Of a stretch of DNA of 64,000 bases, positions 46,174-59,722 are shown one piece after another. This DNA is from Labyrinthula sp. Ha (taxonomy: Eukaryota > Sar > Bigyra > Labyrinthulida > Labyrinthulaceae). The DNA lies in contig JAALGZ010000006.1 of NCBI GenBank assembly GCA_015227615.1, forward strand, positions 1,922,001-1,986,000. The letters run 5' to 3'. How positions within the stretch are numbered: position 1 is the stretch's first letter; each line of letters begins with the position of its first letter. The position numbers and the translations under genes were made by a program. Below the pieces are notes generated by a model. That model was not told the DNA's origin, made no database searches, and saw nothing but the letters and a program-made list of their open reading frames with translations.

Positions 46174-49100
46174 GGTTTAAATATTTTTCTGAAGATTCCG
46201 TGGTGATGCAACATTGATCTTAGGGGTTAATAATAATTAAGCATTTAAGGGAACATTGTGACCATGTTTGATTTAATTAAAGTGGATTAACCCAATAAGC
46301 GCCCGTGTACTTGTTCTTCTTAGCACTAAGTGTAAATAAACAAGTATCAAAATCAAAAATGAAGCTTGTATTCTCTTTTTTCTTCGTATTCATGTTTTCT
46401 ACCGTATTATAGTAATGAACTTGCCTGTTTTCATGCTTTATGGACAGAGGGTGACAGCCATTTTGCTTGATCACTAGGAATGAGTCAGAGGCTGAAAGAA
46501 TAAAAGTGTCTTATCTCGCATTATCCAAACACATGAAATTAAAACTGACAAAATGAACACGAATCTTAGTTAAATAGGCAGGCTGTCGCAATTTGATGAA
46601 TAACATAGCCAACTGCAGTCCAATTCCACGATACTTGAAGAAGCACAGGTATGAATAATAACTTTGTAATAAATTATGGAAGTGAAAATAATCTAGCGAT
46701 AGCCGCAACTAGCGATCTGATTTAATAATATTTATCAATAATTACTTGCTAATTTTTTTGATTCTGATTAGCAATAACCTACTTGTGGTTTTGAGTCGTA
46801 ACAGATGCTTCTGATTCTATTTTGATTATCGATTATGTATCAATATTTTATCAAAAAAGTTTTTTCCATTTTTAATGATTCTCAAGAACAGAAATAGGGC
46901 AAACATTTCGTTAATGAACTATCAACAAATCTACTCTTACCGCTAGAGGTAACCCACTAGGAAGTTATCTACAAATATTTTGCGATATTTGGGAATCAAA
47001 AAAGTTGTCCCTTTCAGCTAAATCTGCTGAGTTTTGAGTAAAAAAAGTTTCAAGATACTACTACGTAAGGAATAGCCCTTGTATGTTAACTTTTGTTTGT
47101 CTTAGCTTTCTCTTCGGTGTTTCCATCTCTTAAAAAGAGCTAACAGGAAATAGTTGAGAAAGTTTAGGTTCTCGCATGTATTCAGTTATCTATGAAAAAC
47201 TTTTATTTTCTTAAAGGGGGACTTAGCAGCTTCTAGTACTATTGAATTGCTCGTGGATGAATGTTTTGTCGCATTTGAGTTCCAACTGGCATCCATGATG
47301 AATTACTACCTATTCTAGCTAAAGGTATTAGTAGTGTCTTCTGGAAAGTATTCTCTTCCACGCTTCATACCTATGTCTAGAGTTAACCTATAGATCTTTT
47401 CAGGGGAATATCATTGTTCATAGTGGTTTTGTGAGGGGAATATTAAATATAAGTTTTCTCTTCAACTTTTTTGAATTTTCAGCCCCAAGTATGATATCTG
47501 TATCCGAAGCTCAGCTAAGATATAATCAAATCTACAAGGTAGAGTTACCAAATAGGGTATTTTTTTCCTCTAGGATCTAGAATAGAACCATCCGTGAAGT
47601 CAGGCTACTAATTCAGTTAGGAGCATTTACAATTTTTATGTCATTGTCTCGAGACATGAAACCTAGTTTTACTGCTCTCCTTCTTAGGAGACGCAGTCCT
47701 TAGGGTGGTTTCTTTATCTTCAGGAACATGTAGTTTGGCCGAAATTACACAAACGTCATCATAGCAAAAAATCGAAAATATTTGACTAGACAGATAACAC
47801 TTCAAGTCAGAGCACGGCGATACTTAAATTCTTATTATTGGTTATGAAGGAAGTCCATTCAGACATTTTCGTCACTTGATAGGAATTTGTTAATAAAAAA
47901 TTGGCTATAATAATGTTTTGCCTATAAAAGTAGCTTCATTTGAATAGTTTTGATGTCAATAGATGATATAAGTACTTTATCTCAGTAATGTAGTGCTTCG
48001 AGAACTTATGGTCGTTAAAAAATATTACGATAAACAGGTATGGAATTTCGGAATAGGCTGAATGTGATCACGAGTATCATCTGCAGCCCTAATAATAACT
48101 GAACCAATTTTTAAGAAATATCCTCACATAAGGCGTTAGAAGAAGGGTCCACTACGGTACTTTAGGTGATAGTTTAGAAGTTTTGGAAATCTCTTTTAAA
48201 TAGAGCAAAATGACCCATCTGAGCATTATCTTAAATATTATACCTTACTGGTTTAAATATTCAATACTAATACCATCTTCTCGTAAAATGTAGTACCAGT
48301 TATTTATCTTGCTCAAATTGGCGTGTTGTATAGGATTTAAATCCTCCCAAAGTAATAGCTGAGATCAAGTGGACCCACTATAGTCAGCAATATGAGATAT
48401 AGCTTGTTCAAGCGTATATTTGCAAATCATTTGGGATATGGTAGGGATGTCTTTGATGATTTTGTCATCATGTTTGAAAGCTGCAAAAATTATTGGAGGT
48501 AGAATGATCATCCTTAGCTGCTCAATCAAGAAATTATTCAACCGGCTAACCTAATCATCGTCAGTCAAGAGGGCTATGATTTTTTTTTATTCTCTGGTAA
48601 GTATATTTAAAGATAGTAAGGACTATTGCGAAATCTTGGAAAAGGAGAAGATCATGTCGTTCATATAGTTTCAAGTGATTTTCCTAAAATCAGAGAGAAA
48701 AACTCCCTATGTATGTTTCTCATGATTAATCTAACCTGTATATACCAAAGCCCATTGTGAAAAAGGAATAAAAGAGTTAAGAAAGGAAATTTGAATTTCA
48801 TCATCCATCTTTGTGAATAGCACTTGATCGAGGACATCTTGCAGTCCAGCAAGACTGAGGGAAATAATTTCAGATATAAAATAGCTACAGAGAAGGTAAA
48901 TTGAATGAGTATGGATGAAATAGATATTGTCGACAAATTTAAGCAAATAAGCAGTTAATAACAACCTTACGTAAAGTATAATTGGAGATCATTTAATAAT
49001 ATAGTATCTACTATTTCAGATAGGTATAACTGGTCTTTGTGCTAATCATTTTGATACATTTTTGTTCCTAGGGTACGAACAATAGTTCAAAAATAAACCA

Positions 49101-49781
49101 TTCTTACAGACACCACTGAGTTACTGTGCTTAACTCTTTGATCTAAATGGTGAAAAAAATAGTAAATGGCGTTAATCATATCTCAGACTTGCTGAAATTA
49201 TTAGATTTAGACTTTATTGTGCTCTGAGAGCTTAGGCCATTGCATACCAGTCATCATTTATAATCACGAAGCTTTTAGCTAAGGAATGATACCTATCTTT
49301 TTGCTGAAAGGTCTTTGTATTGTACATCATTCATGTTTTTCTTCATCTCCATACTTTTAATTATCTGTTGTCCAAAATCAAACGACTAAGATGAAAAGTT
49401 ATACTAGCATTCCTTCCAGTTCCTATTAAAAGCCACTTAGTCTGGATGCTTTCAATTGTCATGGAAAAAGTAAAAATCATTAAAATTGCCAACATTTAAT
49501 AGCCCTAATTAAAAGGTAAGCTATAGTCGCCATAATAGATTTCACGGCAAACCATACTATCTACAAAGCCCAGAAACAGCAAATTCATATTATTTCCAGA
49601 AACGGACACTATTAACTATCTTTCAATGGATGTTACTTAAAAACTCCCCAATTATTTTTTGTTAAAAGTGATTTACTAATCAAAATTGGTTACAAGAAGC
49701 TGAGGAGTAGAAAAGTATCTTTAAGGTTTTTCTCCACATCATTGTATAATTACTTTTAGCTGATTTCCGTTGGAAAATCAG
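46174..49781. other. Gene-free stretch, about 3.6 kb
   Basis: AT-rich with short open frames only. Contains another copy of the dispersed AT-rich repeat (46731-46850). No RNA gene recognised. Confidence 0.45.
46731..46850 (+). repeat. Dispersed AT-rich repeat, relative of the foldback arm
   Basis: Aligns over about 110 bp with the reverse complement of 12300-12430 (right arm of the foldback element). Shared blocks in order are tatcaata, cttctgatt, gttttgag or gagtttta, tgattct, and attttgatt. I estimate roughly 70% identity by eye. Confidence 0.5.
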
Positions 49782-51151
<1,370 letters not shown>

Positions 51152-51251
51152 CTGTTCCACGCAGAAAGATGAAAACTACATTCTTGAGGTAAAGTTAGTT
51201 TCGGGCGGCGCCTCTTGAGTTTTGACCATTAAACGCTAAAGTCAAAATAAT

Positions 51252-52724
51252 CTAAATAAACTTATTTCCCCCACTGTATGATCCACCTCCGCGGGAGAAT
51301 CCAGGTAACATACCAACTTGTTGAACTTCAGAAAATCGAGAGAACATTGATCGATCGGACACAATTTCGTAACTTAAGAGACTCAAGCAGATGCCTTGAA
51401 AAATGAGAACACCAGCAGTTACCACGAAATGTCGCCAGTAGTGCGCAAAATAGGAAGCAATGACTACAAGCATAGGTAAAGAGATGAACCATAGTGCACC
51501 AAATACTCCAATTTTCTTCATGAAAGATAATAGATTGCTTCCTGCACCTTTTCGTTCTTGTTCTAGTACAGTACCACGGATTGAGAGAAAAAAAGCGATC
51601 CCAAAAAATAGTCTCAACACGAGTAGCATCGTTCCAGCCCATGTTTCGTGATCATGAAACTTCATAAAAGTATCGTCGTATAGCTTATTTACAAGTTGCA
51701 GAATAAAACACACAAATAAGAGAATAATAAGAATAAAAAGAACCGGGTTATCGATGTCCATCAAGGACGGATTATTCAACACCTCACCAACAGAATAATC
51801 ATATTTTGCCTTCTGGGTTTTCTTGAATAATGTCCATCCATTTGCAAGACAGATTAGGAAGAAAGAGAGAACAATCTGTGAGAGTCCTTCGGTGATCTCC
51901 GATAGCAAATCAAAAAAGAATATACCCGAGCCATTAAACCTGTAAACGACCTGATGAAACAGCTCAAACCCATACGACACAATTTGCAGGATATAGGCAA
52001 CTTTAACATAGGTCAACATTAGATGAGATTGTCCAGGACCAAAATTTTTTTTTGCTAAGTTATGAAAATACCTCAACATTCCTGTAAGAAAAATAGCTGC
52101 GGCTAAATACATTTCAGTCAACCAATACTCTTCTGCAGAAAGATGATCTCCGTTTTGGTTTAAAAATGTAAACTCATATTCAATTTTTTGCAAGAACCGT
52201 GATCGTTTTTTCTTTACCTTTTTGGGTCGTTCACTGACACAGTCTGCAACTGTAAGATACCATCCATAGGTTCTCATTCTGTGAGTTATGTGCCAAGTAA
52301 AATCCCACGAGTATTTATTTTTCTTTACAAGTTGAACAGGATCCTGACCAACAGCAGTTCCCAACCCAGTACCAATTCTGTGCCCAACCGCTCCTATTGG
52401 AAAGTGAGCGTGTGCATGTTTCACCCTAGAGCACTCATCCTCATCATCGGTATGATATTTTGTAAACCAGTTGGTATCCATAAACAAGTAAACACTTCCT
52501 TTTTGTGAACCATGATATACGATTGTTCCATTGAGCAATCCACTGCCCTTCTTGTAGCTGAACTAGAAAACGTTATCAAACAGGTGCAGAAATACTTTTG
52601 ATATCTCATTAACTCTTCCAGGCGAGAGGTAAGCTTTGCCAGATACATATTTGGCATAAACTGAGTTGAAAGTAGCCAAACAAAGTAACAACAAAAAGCT
52701 TATCTTTTTCACTTTCAAATCCAT
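51252..52724 (-). CDS. GPR180/TMEM145-like seven-helix receptor (GpcrRhopsn4 type)
   Basis: Minus-strand exons 52596-52724 and 51252-52562 with a 33-nt intron, giving 479 residues. Begins with a signal peptide (KKISFLLLLCLATFNSVYA). A lumenal or extracellular beta-rich domain follows (about residues 25-200), with a pair containing NKYSWDFTWHITHRMRTYGWYL. Seven hydrophobic helices lie from about 205 to 445. Pieces such as LRYFHNLAKKNFGPGQSHLML and LSQIVLSFFLICLANGWTL fit the rhodopsin-like GpcrRhopsn4 domain of GPR180 and TMEM145. The C-terminus ends in a glycine-rich GGGSYSGGN tail. Role unknown; secretory-pathway membrane location is inferred. Divergent from eL34, with only 97 bp between start codons. 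Confidence 0.82.
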
Positions 52725-52740
52725 CTTTTTTACACTACAA

Positions 52741-52780
52741 TTTTGGGCAATTGGAACGGGAAATTTGAAATTGCCCAAAA
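52741..52780. promoter_or_regulatory. Inverted pair of the TTTTGGGCAAT motif in a divergent promoter
   Basis: TTTTGGGCAAT (52741-52751) and its reverse complement ATTGCCCAAAA (52770-52780) face each other across an 18-bp spacer. They sit within the 97 bp separating the GPR180-like gene (ATG at 52724, minus strand) from eL34 (ATG at 52822). The outer ends are 17 bp and about 42 bp from the two start codons. The arrangement suggests a shared binding site or core promoter for both genes; there is no direct evidence of transcription factor binding. Confidence 0.6.
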
Positions 52781-52821
52781 AACTAGAACAAGAAAAATTG
52801 TTGGTTTAAGCTTAAATAAAA

Positions 52822-53184
52822 ATGGTTCGAGATATTAGAATTACATACAGACGTCGCTGCAGTTACAGAACAAAAAGCAACAGAATTGTTCCTGTCAAAA
52901 CCCCTGGAAACAGATTGGTTGCTCATGTGTTAAACAAAACTGTTAGTGGTCCAAAATGTGGAGCTACTGGAAAGAGATTAGGTGGACTAAAGGCAACGAA
53001 GAGAAGCGAAAGAGCAAAGCTAAGCAAGTTCCAACGAACTGTAAGTAGAGCATATGGAGGAAACTTATCCGCAGAAGCTGTAAAGGAAAAAATCACACGA
53101 GCCTTTCTCATTGAAGAGAACAGGGCTGCTAAGAAGTTGATGGCGGAAAAATTAAGAGCCAAGAAAGCAAAGCAAAAGAACTAA
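52822..53184 (+). CDS. Ribosomal protein eL34
   Basis: 120 residues, no intron, the usual length for this large-subunit protein. The N-terminus ITYRRRCSYRTKSN matches the LTYRRR.SYNTKSN start of eL34, followed by VKTPGNRLVAHVLNK and the zinc-linked region KCGATGKRLGGLKA. Of the cysteines common in other eL34 proteins, only one is clear in the KCGATG segment, so the zinc site may be lost. Strongly basic C-terminal helix (KLRAKKAKQKN). The ATG is in an A-rich context (aataaaaATG). Its stop is 8 bp from the end of the convergent SND3-like gene. Confidence 0.95.
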   Translation: MVRDIRITYRRRCSYRTKSNRIVPVKTPGNRLVAHVLNKTVSGPKCGATGKRLGGLKATKRSERAKLSKFQRTVSRAYGGNLSAEAVKEKITRAFLIEENRAAKKLMAEKLRAKKAKQKN

Positions 53185-53192
53185 TTATATCA

Positions 53193-53800
53193 TTAATTTT
53201 TCTTTGCTCTTCTACTCTTTCGGTTTCCCTTTTTCTTTTGCGTAATCTCATCATAGTTCAACCCTTCACTCTCAGCCTTTGCTCTCTGCAGCTGCTGTCC
53301 TAAATATCCGTCTTTTCCGAATGGAATAGGCATAGTAGCAGTTTTCCTATACATTAAAAAACCAAATATACTTTACCATGGTCTCTTTAATTTTCTATCA
53401 TCTACAGCATCTTTTCCAAGAACCTGAGAAAAATAAAGGGCAGAATAAAATAATACGTGGATTTGAAACAAAGGGTTTGTGTAAAGAGTCATTGGTTGAG
53501 AGATTGCCATGAAAACAAGTGGAGTCACAGCGCTCCAATAGAGGTAAACGCCAAGACCAACTGTTAATGCAATAGAAAGTTTTTGAAACTGGTCCCAAAA
53601 ACGTACGACATCGTATTCTGCAAAAGTTATTTGAAATTTCTTTTCCTTCGTCAAGGGATCTAACCCGTACTCATCGGGATGAAGTTGGGATTTAGTTAAG
53701 TAGAATGTCGTTTCACGCTTTGAAGAGCCAAACTTAGACTGGTAGTATATAAATCCTTGTGTAGCAATCAATAAGAAGAATACAAGCGAGCAAGCGAGGC
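53193..53800 (-). CDS. SND3/PHO88-family ER protein, 5' exon unresolved
   Basis: SND3 (PHO88) helps target membrane proteins to the ER. Minus-strand exons 53377-53800 and 53193-53346, with a 30-nt intron. The matching run is FQITFAEYDVVRF (QVTTVRDYDLKEI in yeast), then LYTNPLFQIHVLFYSALY and DRKLKRPW (TGDLKRPF in yeast). An N-terminal membrane segment (ACSLVFFLLIATQGF) and a basic C-terminal tail (KKKGNRKSRRAKKN) fit the family. The first exon with the ATG is not resolved. The frame is open up to 53800 and fits a 29-nt intron ending there, but the upstream open frame has no ATG within reach. The coordinates therefore cover only the supported part. Confidence 0.78.
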
Positions 53801-53843
53801 CTAGAACTGAAAAGAGAAGAAGATTTTACTCACTAGTTGAAAG

Positions 53844-54107
53844 GTGCCTTCATCATCCAAATCAACGAATGCTCTAGATATAAAAAAGAGAGAAGAGCTA
53901 CTTGAAGGCAAAGATGAACAATGCCATCAAGAATCTAGTATTCTTGAAAGGGTTTGGGAAGCTCGGTTCTTTCTTTCTTTTGCCCATTCTCGTTTAATTT
54001 TCAGTTCAGCAATTTGCACGTATTTGGTAATGTCATATTATGTTAATACACGGGGATTATTAGAAACTTTATTATTTATTATCATTTATTATTACAAGAA
54101 GAGATAG
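53844..54107 (+). CDS. Possible small membrane protein exon, 87 codons
   Basis: The open frame contains PSSSKSTNALDIKKREELLEG, a stretch with a protein-like charge pattern, then hydrophobic segments with LIFSSAICTYLVMSYYV and LLFIIIYYYKKR at the end. No ATG begins it, and no upstream exon was placed. It lies opposite the unresolved 5' region of the SND3-like gene, so it may be a shadow. I do not recognise a family. Confidence 0.25.
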   Translation: MPSSSKSTNALDIKKREELLEGKDEQCHQESSILERVWEARFFLSFAHSRLIFSSAICTYLVMSYYVNTRGLLETLLFIIIYYYKKR

Positions 54108-55779
54108 AGTTTGCAGATATCATATTCGTCCAAAGAGGTTTGAGACTTTTTTCAAAAGCAAAAGGATAGAGCGAAGACCCAAACTCTTTGACTGAGAGCT
54201 ATAGCTCTTTATGGATGAGAGTGCGTAAAGTTGTGGATTGAAGTCGAGGCCTTGTTTGCGAGTTGAGGCGACTAAAGAGGTCGAGGTTGGATATCGACAG
54301 TCTTGAAATAAGTAAGCTGCTTTGCTATATACTATTTCTATAGTTTGTATTCAATTTTAAATTAGTTCATTGATCATTTCTTCACTCTTATGCAAAATTC
54401 TCCTATTGCGCGCACTCAGACCAAAGCGACACGTCTCGAATTCGCGCCATCAAAAAAATGTAATTAAAATCTATATTTAAATTTTTGGCTACAATCAGGC
54501 TAGTTACAGTCATTTTTTATTTTACAAACAAAATTTCGGCATTGCAGGCGAGAACTTTGCTCACGATACGCTAAGATATGGCGCCATAAATAAAGTCCAT
54601 TTTCCATAGGGTCTGAACAAGATTATATAGACGCGTAAAATGTTTTCAATCTTTTTTGATTAAGCCTTATAAACTAATAAATTTTAAGAATGATAGAGCA
54701 GTACCTGCTTCACTAAGTTTAACTTAAAGTTATAGCTCTTTGTGTTCTCATTTACCCTACGTATCTTAACAATTCTTTCTGGATAGCAGTAGGTCTTTAT
54801 GTTCATGACCCCTTAATGCTCTCTACCTGCGTTAATATCATGTAAGCAATCATTTTTAGTTTTTACAAGAAATGTTCACATTCATCTGTTCATAAACCCA
54901 GAAAAATAAGCAACATATATTTCAATTAGGGTTTATAGTTTTGATGGCGTCATGAGCGACAAATATGGCCTCATTCCTACTGATTCAAAAATATTTTAAA
55001 GAAAATTTCATAGTAAAATTTTATTGTTTCGACTCTAAATGAATAATAACTGAATGTTTTCCCGCTTACGAGCTCTAATACCTCCCTATGTTAAAACACC
55101 TAAGTAGGCCATCTTCTCACATCCATTCCTAGACTCGTGAAGATAGTACATTTTGAATTTTTCTGGCTGTTAGCTTCTCCAATTATCCAAAGATAGACAT
55201 ATTTGTTCATTTAATGCTTCTGTCAATTGTTTTGGAATCTGCAACAGTTAATTAAAGTACACATGCGGCAGTAATACTCCCGATGAATCTTTTTCAAGTT
55301 TGCTTCGAAAGGGAAGAAGTAAGACGTATCTTTTTCAGGGATTCTAGTTCTATTTAATATATATGAAGTAATGTTACAATTTATCATTTCTGTCTGCTTA
55401 GTTAGTAGGGATACAATGTTCATATAGATTAATTGAAGAAACTAAAGCTTAACATTTTTAGTTACAAACGATCTTTAGTTTCACTCTTCCCCTATAGTCA
55501 GCGATAGCCTACTAAGAAGTCCAGAGCATTAGATTTATGGCTTTCGTACTCCGGACTCTTGATTAGGTAAATTAATTTCCGAAAATATATGTTTCCCAAA
55601 ATTTAAAATGAGAGAAACCAGTATAATCAAAATTAATTCCAATTCAAGAAATGTCGAAAGATTGAGCAAAGAAACAGACTGTGAAAAAAAAAGTTCAATA
55701 AAAGTTTAAAGGGAAAGTAAAAGAAAGATAATTAGAAGCGGTTGAAGAAGCTCATTCATATCTAAATTCAAGACACATA

Positions 55780-55950
55780 AGTGCAAGTGTCAACAAGATA
55801 TATCTGCTAGTGGTTATATTGGTCAAACAGGAATGAAATATCTATTCTACACGTTGGTTGCGAGAATACAAAAACATTTTCAGCGATACAACCCTGATGC
55901 TTATGCTGATCAGGAAACGTCTCAACTTAAGATTTCCCCCAAAATTTCTT
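55780..55950 (+). mobile_element. Possible second GIY-YIG (Penelope-like) remnant
   Basis: A short open frame has KCQQDI...SGYIGQTGMK followed by VARIQKHF, resembling the C.C...YIGQTGR......R..EH start of GIY-YIG endonucleases of Penelope-like elements. Too short and diverged for a firm call. Confidence 0.25.
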
Positions 55951-56349
55951 AGAAACTGAAACACATACAAAGCAAAAAAATAGTGAAATAGAAAAGGAAA
56001 CTTTGGTGCTCATACTCAAAAAGGTAAATTGTATTGGTCTTTAATAACTTACTTAATAAAAAAGAAGGAGGGGCACGCTATCAAAGCTATGGTGCTTTCT
56101 TTATCAATATTGTTGCTTTGGAATGAGGTATTATGCAGGGATGCTGATTAAATGCAGGTAAGTTGAATGAGTACTTTAGGAAAGCTCAATATGATTAGGG
56201 TAAGGGATCAGAGTATAGGTTATGAACTTCAATGTTTTGAGCTAGTACAAAACAAAATCTTATACGTTTACATTGAACTTAAGTTCAGTCTAGTCAGTTA
56301 TCTTACTTGATCTGGTTTTCGTCTTGGCGTTGTTTTCTAAGGGGAACTC

Positions 56350-57500
56350 AAACTGCTTAATGATTCCTGTTATAAGGATGAGTCAGTATCTGAATACACT
56401 CCATCTGAGTTGTTTCTCAGAGCATAGCGCTTCGTGAGAACAGTAGCAAACGCTTTCTCCTATCCTTCGTCACTTTTCTTTGCTTCTGTGCGTAGTTCCC
56501 TGCACACAGAAAAAAGTTGAGTATATTTGGATGATGGCTTCGGTGGTACTTTCAACATTTTGAACAATGAAACCTTCAGTCTAAACTCAATTCCCTCAAT
56601 CTTTAAACTTTCTATTCTTCCCAGTTCTTTAGGAGCAAGAATATTTATCAGATGAAGGTGAAAATCCCATCTAGGAAGAAGATTTGCCTTTGCAACATAT
56701 CTTCGATTTTGATAATAAAAAATGCAAGCTTATTGCCTATGATGCAAGTTCAAGCTGAGCTAGAAGTAACAGGTGTATGATGAAAACGGGACCCCGTCCA
56801 TTATATGAACTTCAAGATGAAAATCAACATCCTTCCAATTCATAGCTTCCGCAATGATTTACTGCGAGTTTCTCTGATCCAAGGCCATGCATCACCAAAA
56901 AAAATTATTCGAGTTCCTTTGTCATTTTAACTTTTATTTATTTAGTTGGGTCTACTCTTTTACTGACCAGTTCCTTGATCTTGAACATTGTTTCGAGCGG
57001 GCACAGATGCACTATTCGATAATGGTATTCCAGAAATTAGTCAAGGATTTGGGACTTCAGCAACAATTTCAATATCCCTCCTTTTCTTAACATTGAATAG
57101 AACAACTCTACTCTTTGATTTGGTATTTGAGAAAACGAAATAATTCTGCCGGTATGTGTCCAGCATAGCGTTCTTTTTATTCCTATTAGACCTTTTAGGC
57201 GATTCTGCTAATTCTCATTCTGATGATTATGCGGTAAGTCTTGAAAAAGGATTTTAGGAGCTTCCTATGAATCAAAGCAATAGGAAAGCAATTTTTTCTC
57301 AAGTTGATCTTTAAGCCCAGAATTTTTTCGGTTAAAAGACCCATCGGAGTTGAGACCAACGTAGTTTCAAAGTACTTGATACAACGGATGTGGGTAGCTC
57401 TTAACTCTTTTACAACTTTAGCCAGAGCTGACCTTCTATCACTCATAGCTATAGAAAGATATGTTAGAACAAGATCCCTGAGACCACAAACTAATTCAAA
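56350..57500 (+). mobile_element. Fossil reverse-transcriptase element (DIRS-like or related retroelement)
   Basis: A decayed coding region. A reverse-transcriptase catalytic motif, VYLDDGFGG, is visible near 56520, preceded by a segment like the palm region. Downstream is a stretch like the thumb/RNase H region, with YDASSS near 56740. The YLDDG form is common in DIRS-like tyrosine-recombinase elements, though an LTR relative is possible. No terminal repeats or recombinase were recognised. It is clearly broken with several lesions, and probably old given the loss of most of its frame. Confidence 0.4.
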
Positions 57501-59686
57501 AAAAATATTCCCATAAAAGCGCAGCCAAAGTTGACGGTGACTGAAAACAATCTATGTCTATAAGAAACATCGCTAGAAGCTGAAATCTTAAAAGTCCAGG
57601 TGCCGTATCTATTTGAATTGGGTCTTGGTAGATTTTGTTAATTCTGCTTTTAGATATTCTTAAAGATTGGGACTTGTACGGTAGCTTTAGCTGTTGTTGT
57701 TTTGCTAAAATACAATTTAAAACTGTTTCCTCTACTAAGACAAGTTGCTCTACATTTCACCAATGTACAAATATTGGTATTTTCATTTTTTTCTTTTATC
57801 TCTAGCTTCTCTTAGGACTCTTCTAACAAGATCTTTCACAAAATAAACCTCCAAAAAATTTTCTTAATGTGCTAAAGTGGCAGTACATATTGAAGTTTCA
57901 GCAAAACGAAATGTTTTGGTGAACTTAAATTCAACATCAGTCGACCCTTCTTAGTGTTTTTTTGTTTTTTGATTAAATTCTTTGTCATGTCCTTTATGTT
58001 TGCTGTTTTTAATCTGAAAATGTTGTTTACAAAGTTTAGGACCAAATTTAATATTAACATCAAAGGTACAATTAGCACTTTCAATACATTAAATTCTACG
58101 TCTTTTTCTTATTTTGGCTGCTACACAAAACTATTAATCAGTTTTACATATTGTAAAGCAGTGAGATGCTCTTTTCTCCACCTAAATTGACCACCAAAAA
58201 GCTTTGTGAATGTTTCAATTATATCGGCGCAGGGAACCCTCCTAGTTTGGTTCCAGTGAATCATTTTGGGTTTTTTCGTTTGTTTTCTTCGGATTTGCTC
58301 GTGTTTTGACGTCGTCCTTCACAAATTCGTTATTCTGTGTGTTTTATTTTTATTTTGCTTAAGCATGGATGTTGGACCTGTGGCCCGATGGGTGAATCAA
58401 CCAAGCAAAAAAGTGGAGTGCGATACTCTTGAGTACATAATCCGAGGCCCAGAGCCTTAGGTTTTATCTTGGTTTAGATTCTACCGCCTGCATCATATCT
58501 ATATTCTTTCCCTTGCTGCACCGATATAATGGAGACAGTAGACGAGTTGCTGCCTTCTTCTCTCTAGAGACAAACCTATGTATTGGGACTCTATCTTTCA
58601 TTTTGATAGCATCTCTGCTAACACCAGTTTAAGTTTTTATTGTCCTTTAAGTTTTAAGACATAATTTTCATGTTAAATATAATTTTTTTGTGCATAGACA
58701 GTTAGTACCACTAAATGAGAGTTATGTTTTATTTTTTTGTTATAATTTGGACTTCGATATTATACTACATTTGGTGTCCGAGTAAAAGAAATTCATTCAT
58801 CGCTAAGCGATAACACGGGTTTTTATTATTATATTCACTGCATAGCTTGGTACGTAGTATATCCGGAAAAGACTATTTCTGGAAATTTGAACCTTACTTA
58901 AAATCTTAGCGCACGTTTTATATAATTTGCTCGGTGTGTACCTTTTTGTGCCGATTGTGTAAAGGGTGACAGATTCTATGAATCATTGAATTTTTTGAAA
59001 CTGTAGCTCAATGAAGACATATATTGAAAATTAGCAGAGATCTCAAAACAGATATATAAAAGTTTGAGGTTCTTAACAAAACTTACATAAGTATTGACCA
59101 AATTAACTTCAACCTCCCTATTTAACTATCTAAATGTATCTCAATGAAAAATTTCATGTATGTGTTAAAGAATTAGTTATTTTTCGGTCGATAAGATAAG
59201 AAATATTTAAGGAAACTGTACGTTCTTAGATGTTTATTCCTTACAAGTGTTACAAATACATATTCATAAATTCTGATAAATAAGGTTGCCATGGCGGCAC
59301 ATATGTACAAGTAAAACACCTGGCAACTACAAAGTCGCCCAGAGACATAGAAAACTCTCTCAAACTAACTCAGCTGCTAGGGCACATATAAAAACACCAG
59401 TAGATCCCCATTTCTGTATTCTGTGTATCTCAAACTATATGGTTTTGGTATTTTTTTTTATTTTGTGCAACCAAAATCTGAGTTTCATTTTCCTAGATAA
59501 GGACATTTGGATTTGCTCCCAGTTTGATCTAAGAGCTATCGTAAAGCAACCTTAGCTAAACAGATATAATCAGAACCGAAAAATGGTAATTTCTTCCAGG
59601 AAGATTTTCAATGGGGTTTGCACATTACCGTATTAGACACTGCATAAATAAACTGCCGAGCAGTAGTCAACAATCAAAATTTTTAA

Positions 59687-59722
59687 GAAGAGAAGAAAGG
59701 AAGGAAGTAAGGAAGGAAAAAG
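59687..59722. repeat. GGAA-type microsatellite
   Basis: A purine-only tract of aaggaagg-type units near 59690-59720. Confidence 0.6.

Noticed and set aside
49770-49781. A start four codons earlier for the PKA-like kinase
   Set aside because: That start codon is TTG; the first ATG (49782) fits the A-rich, ATG-using pattern of other genes.
57872-58190. Opposing open frames of 70-78 codons, one hydrophobic
   Set aside because: They cover the same low-complexity AT-rich DNA on both strands, with no family likeness.
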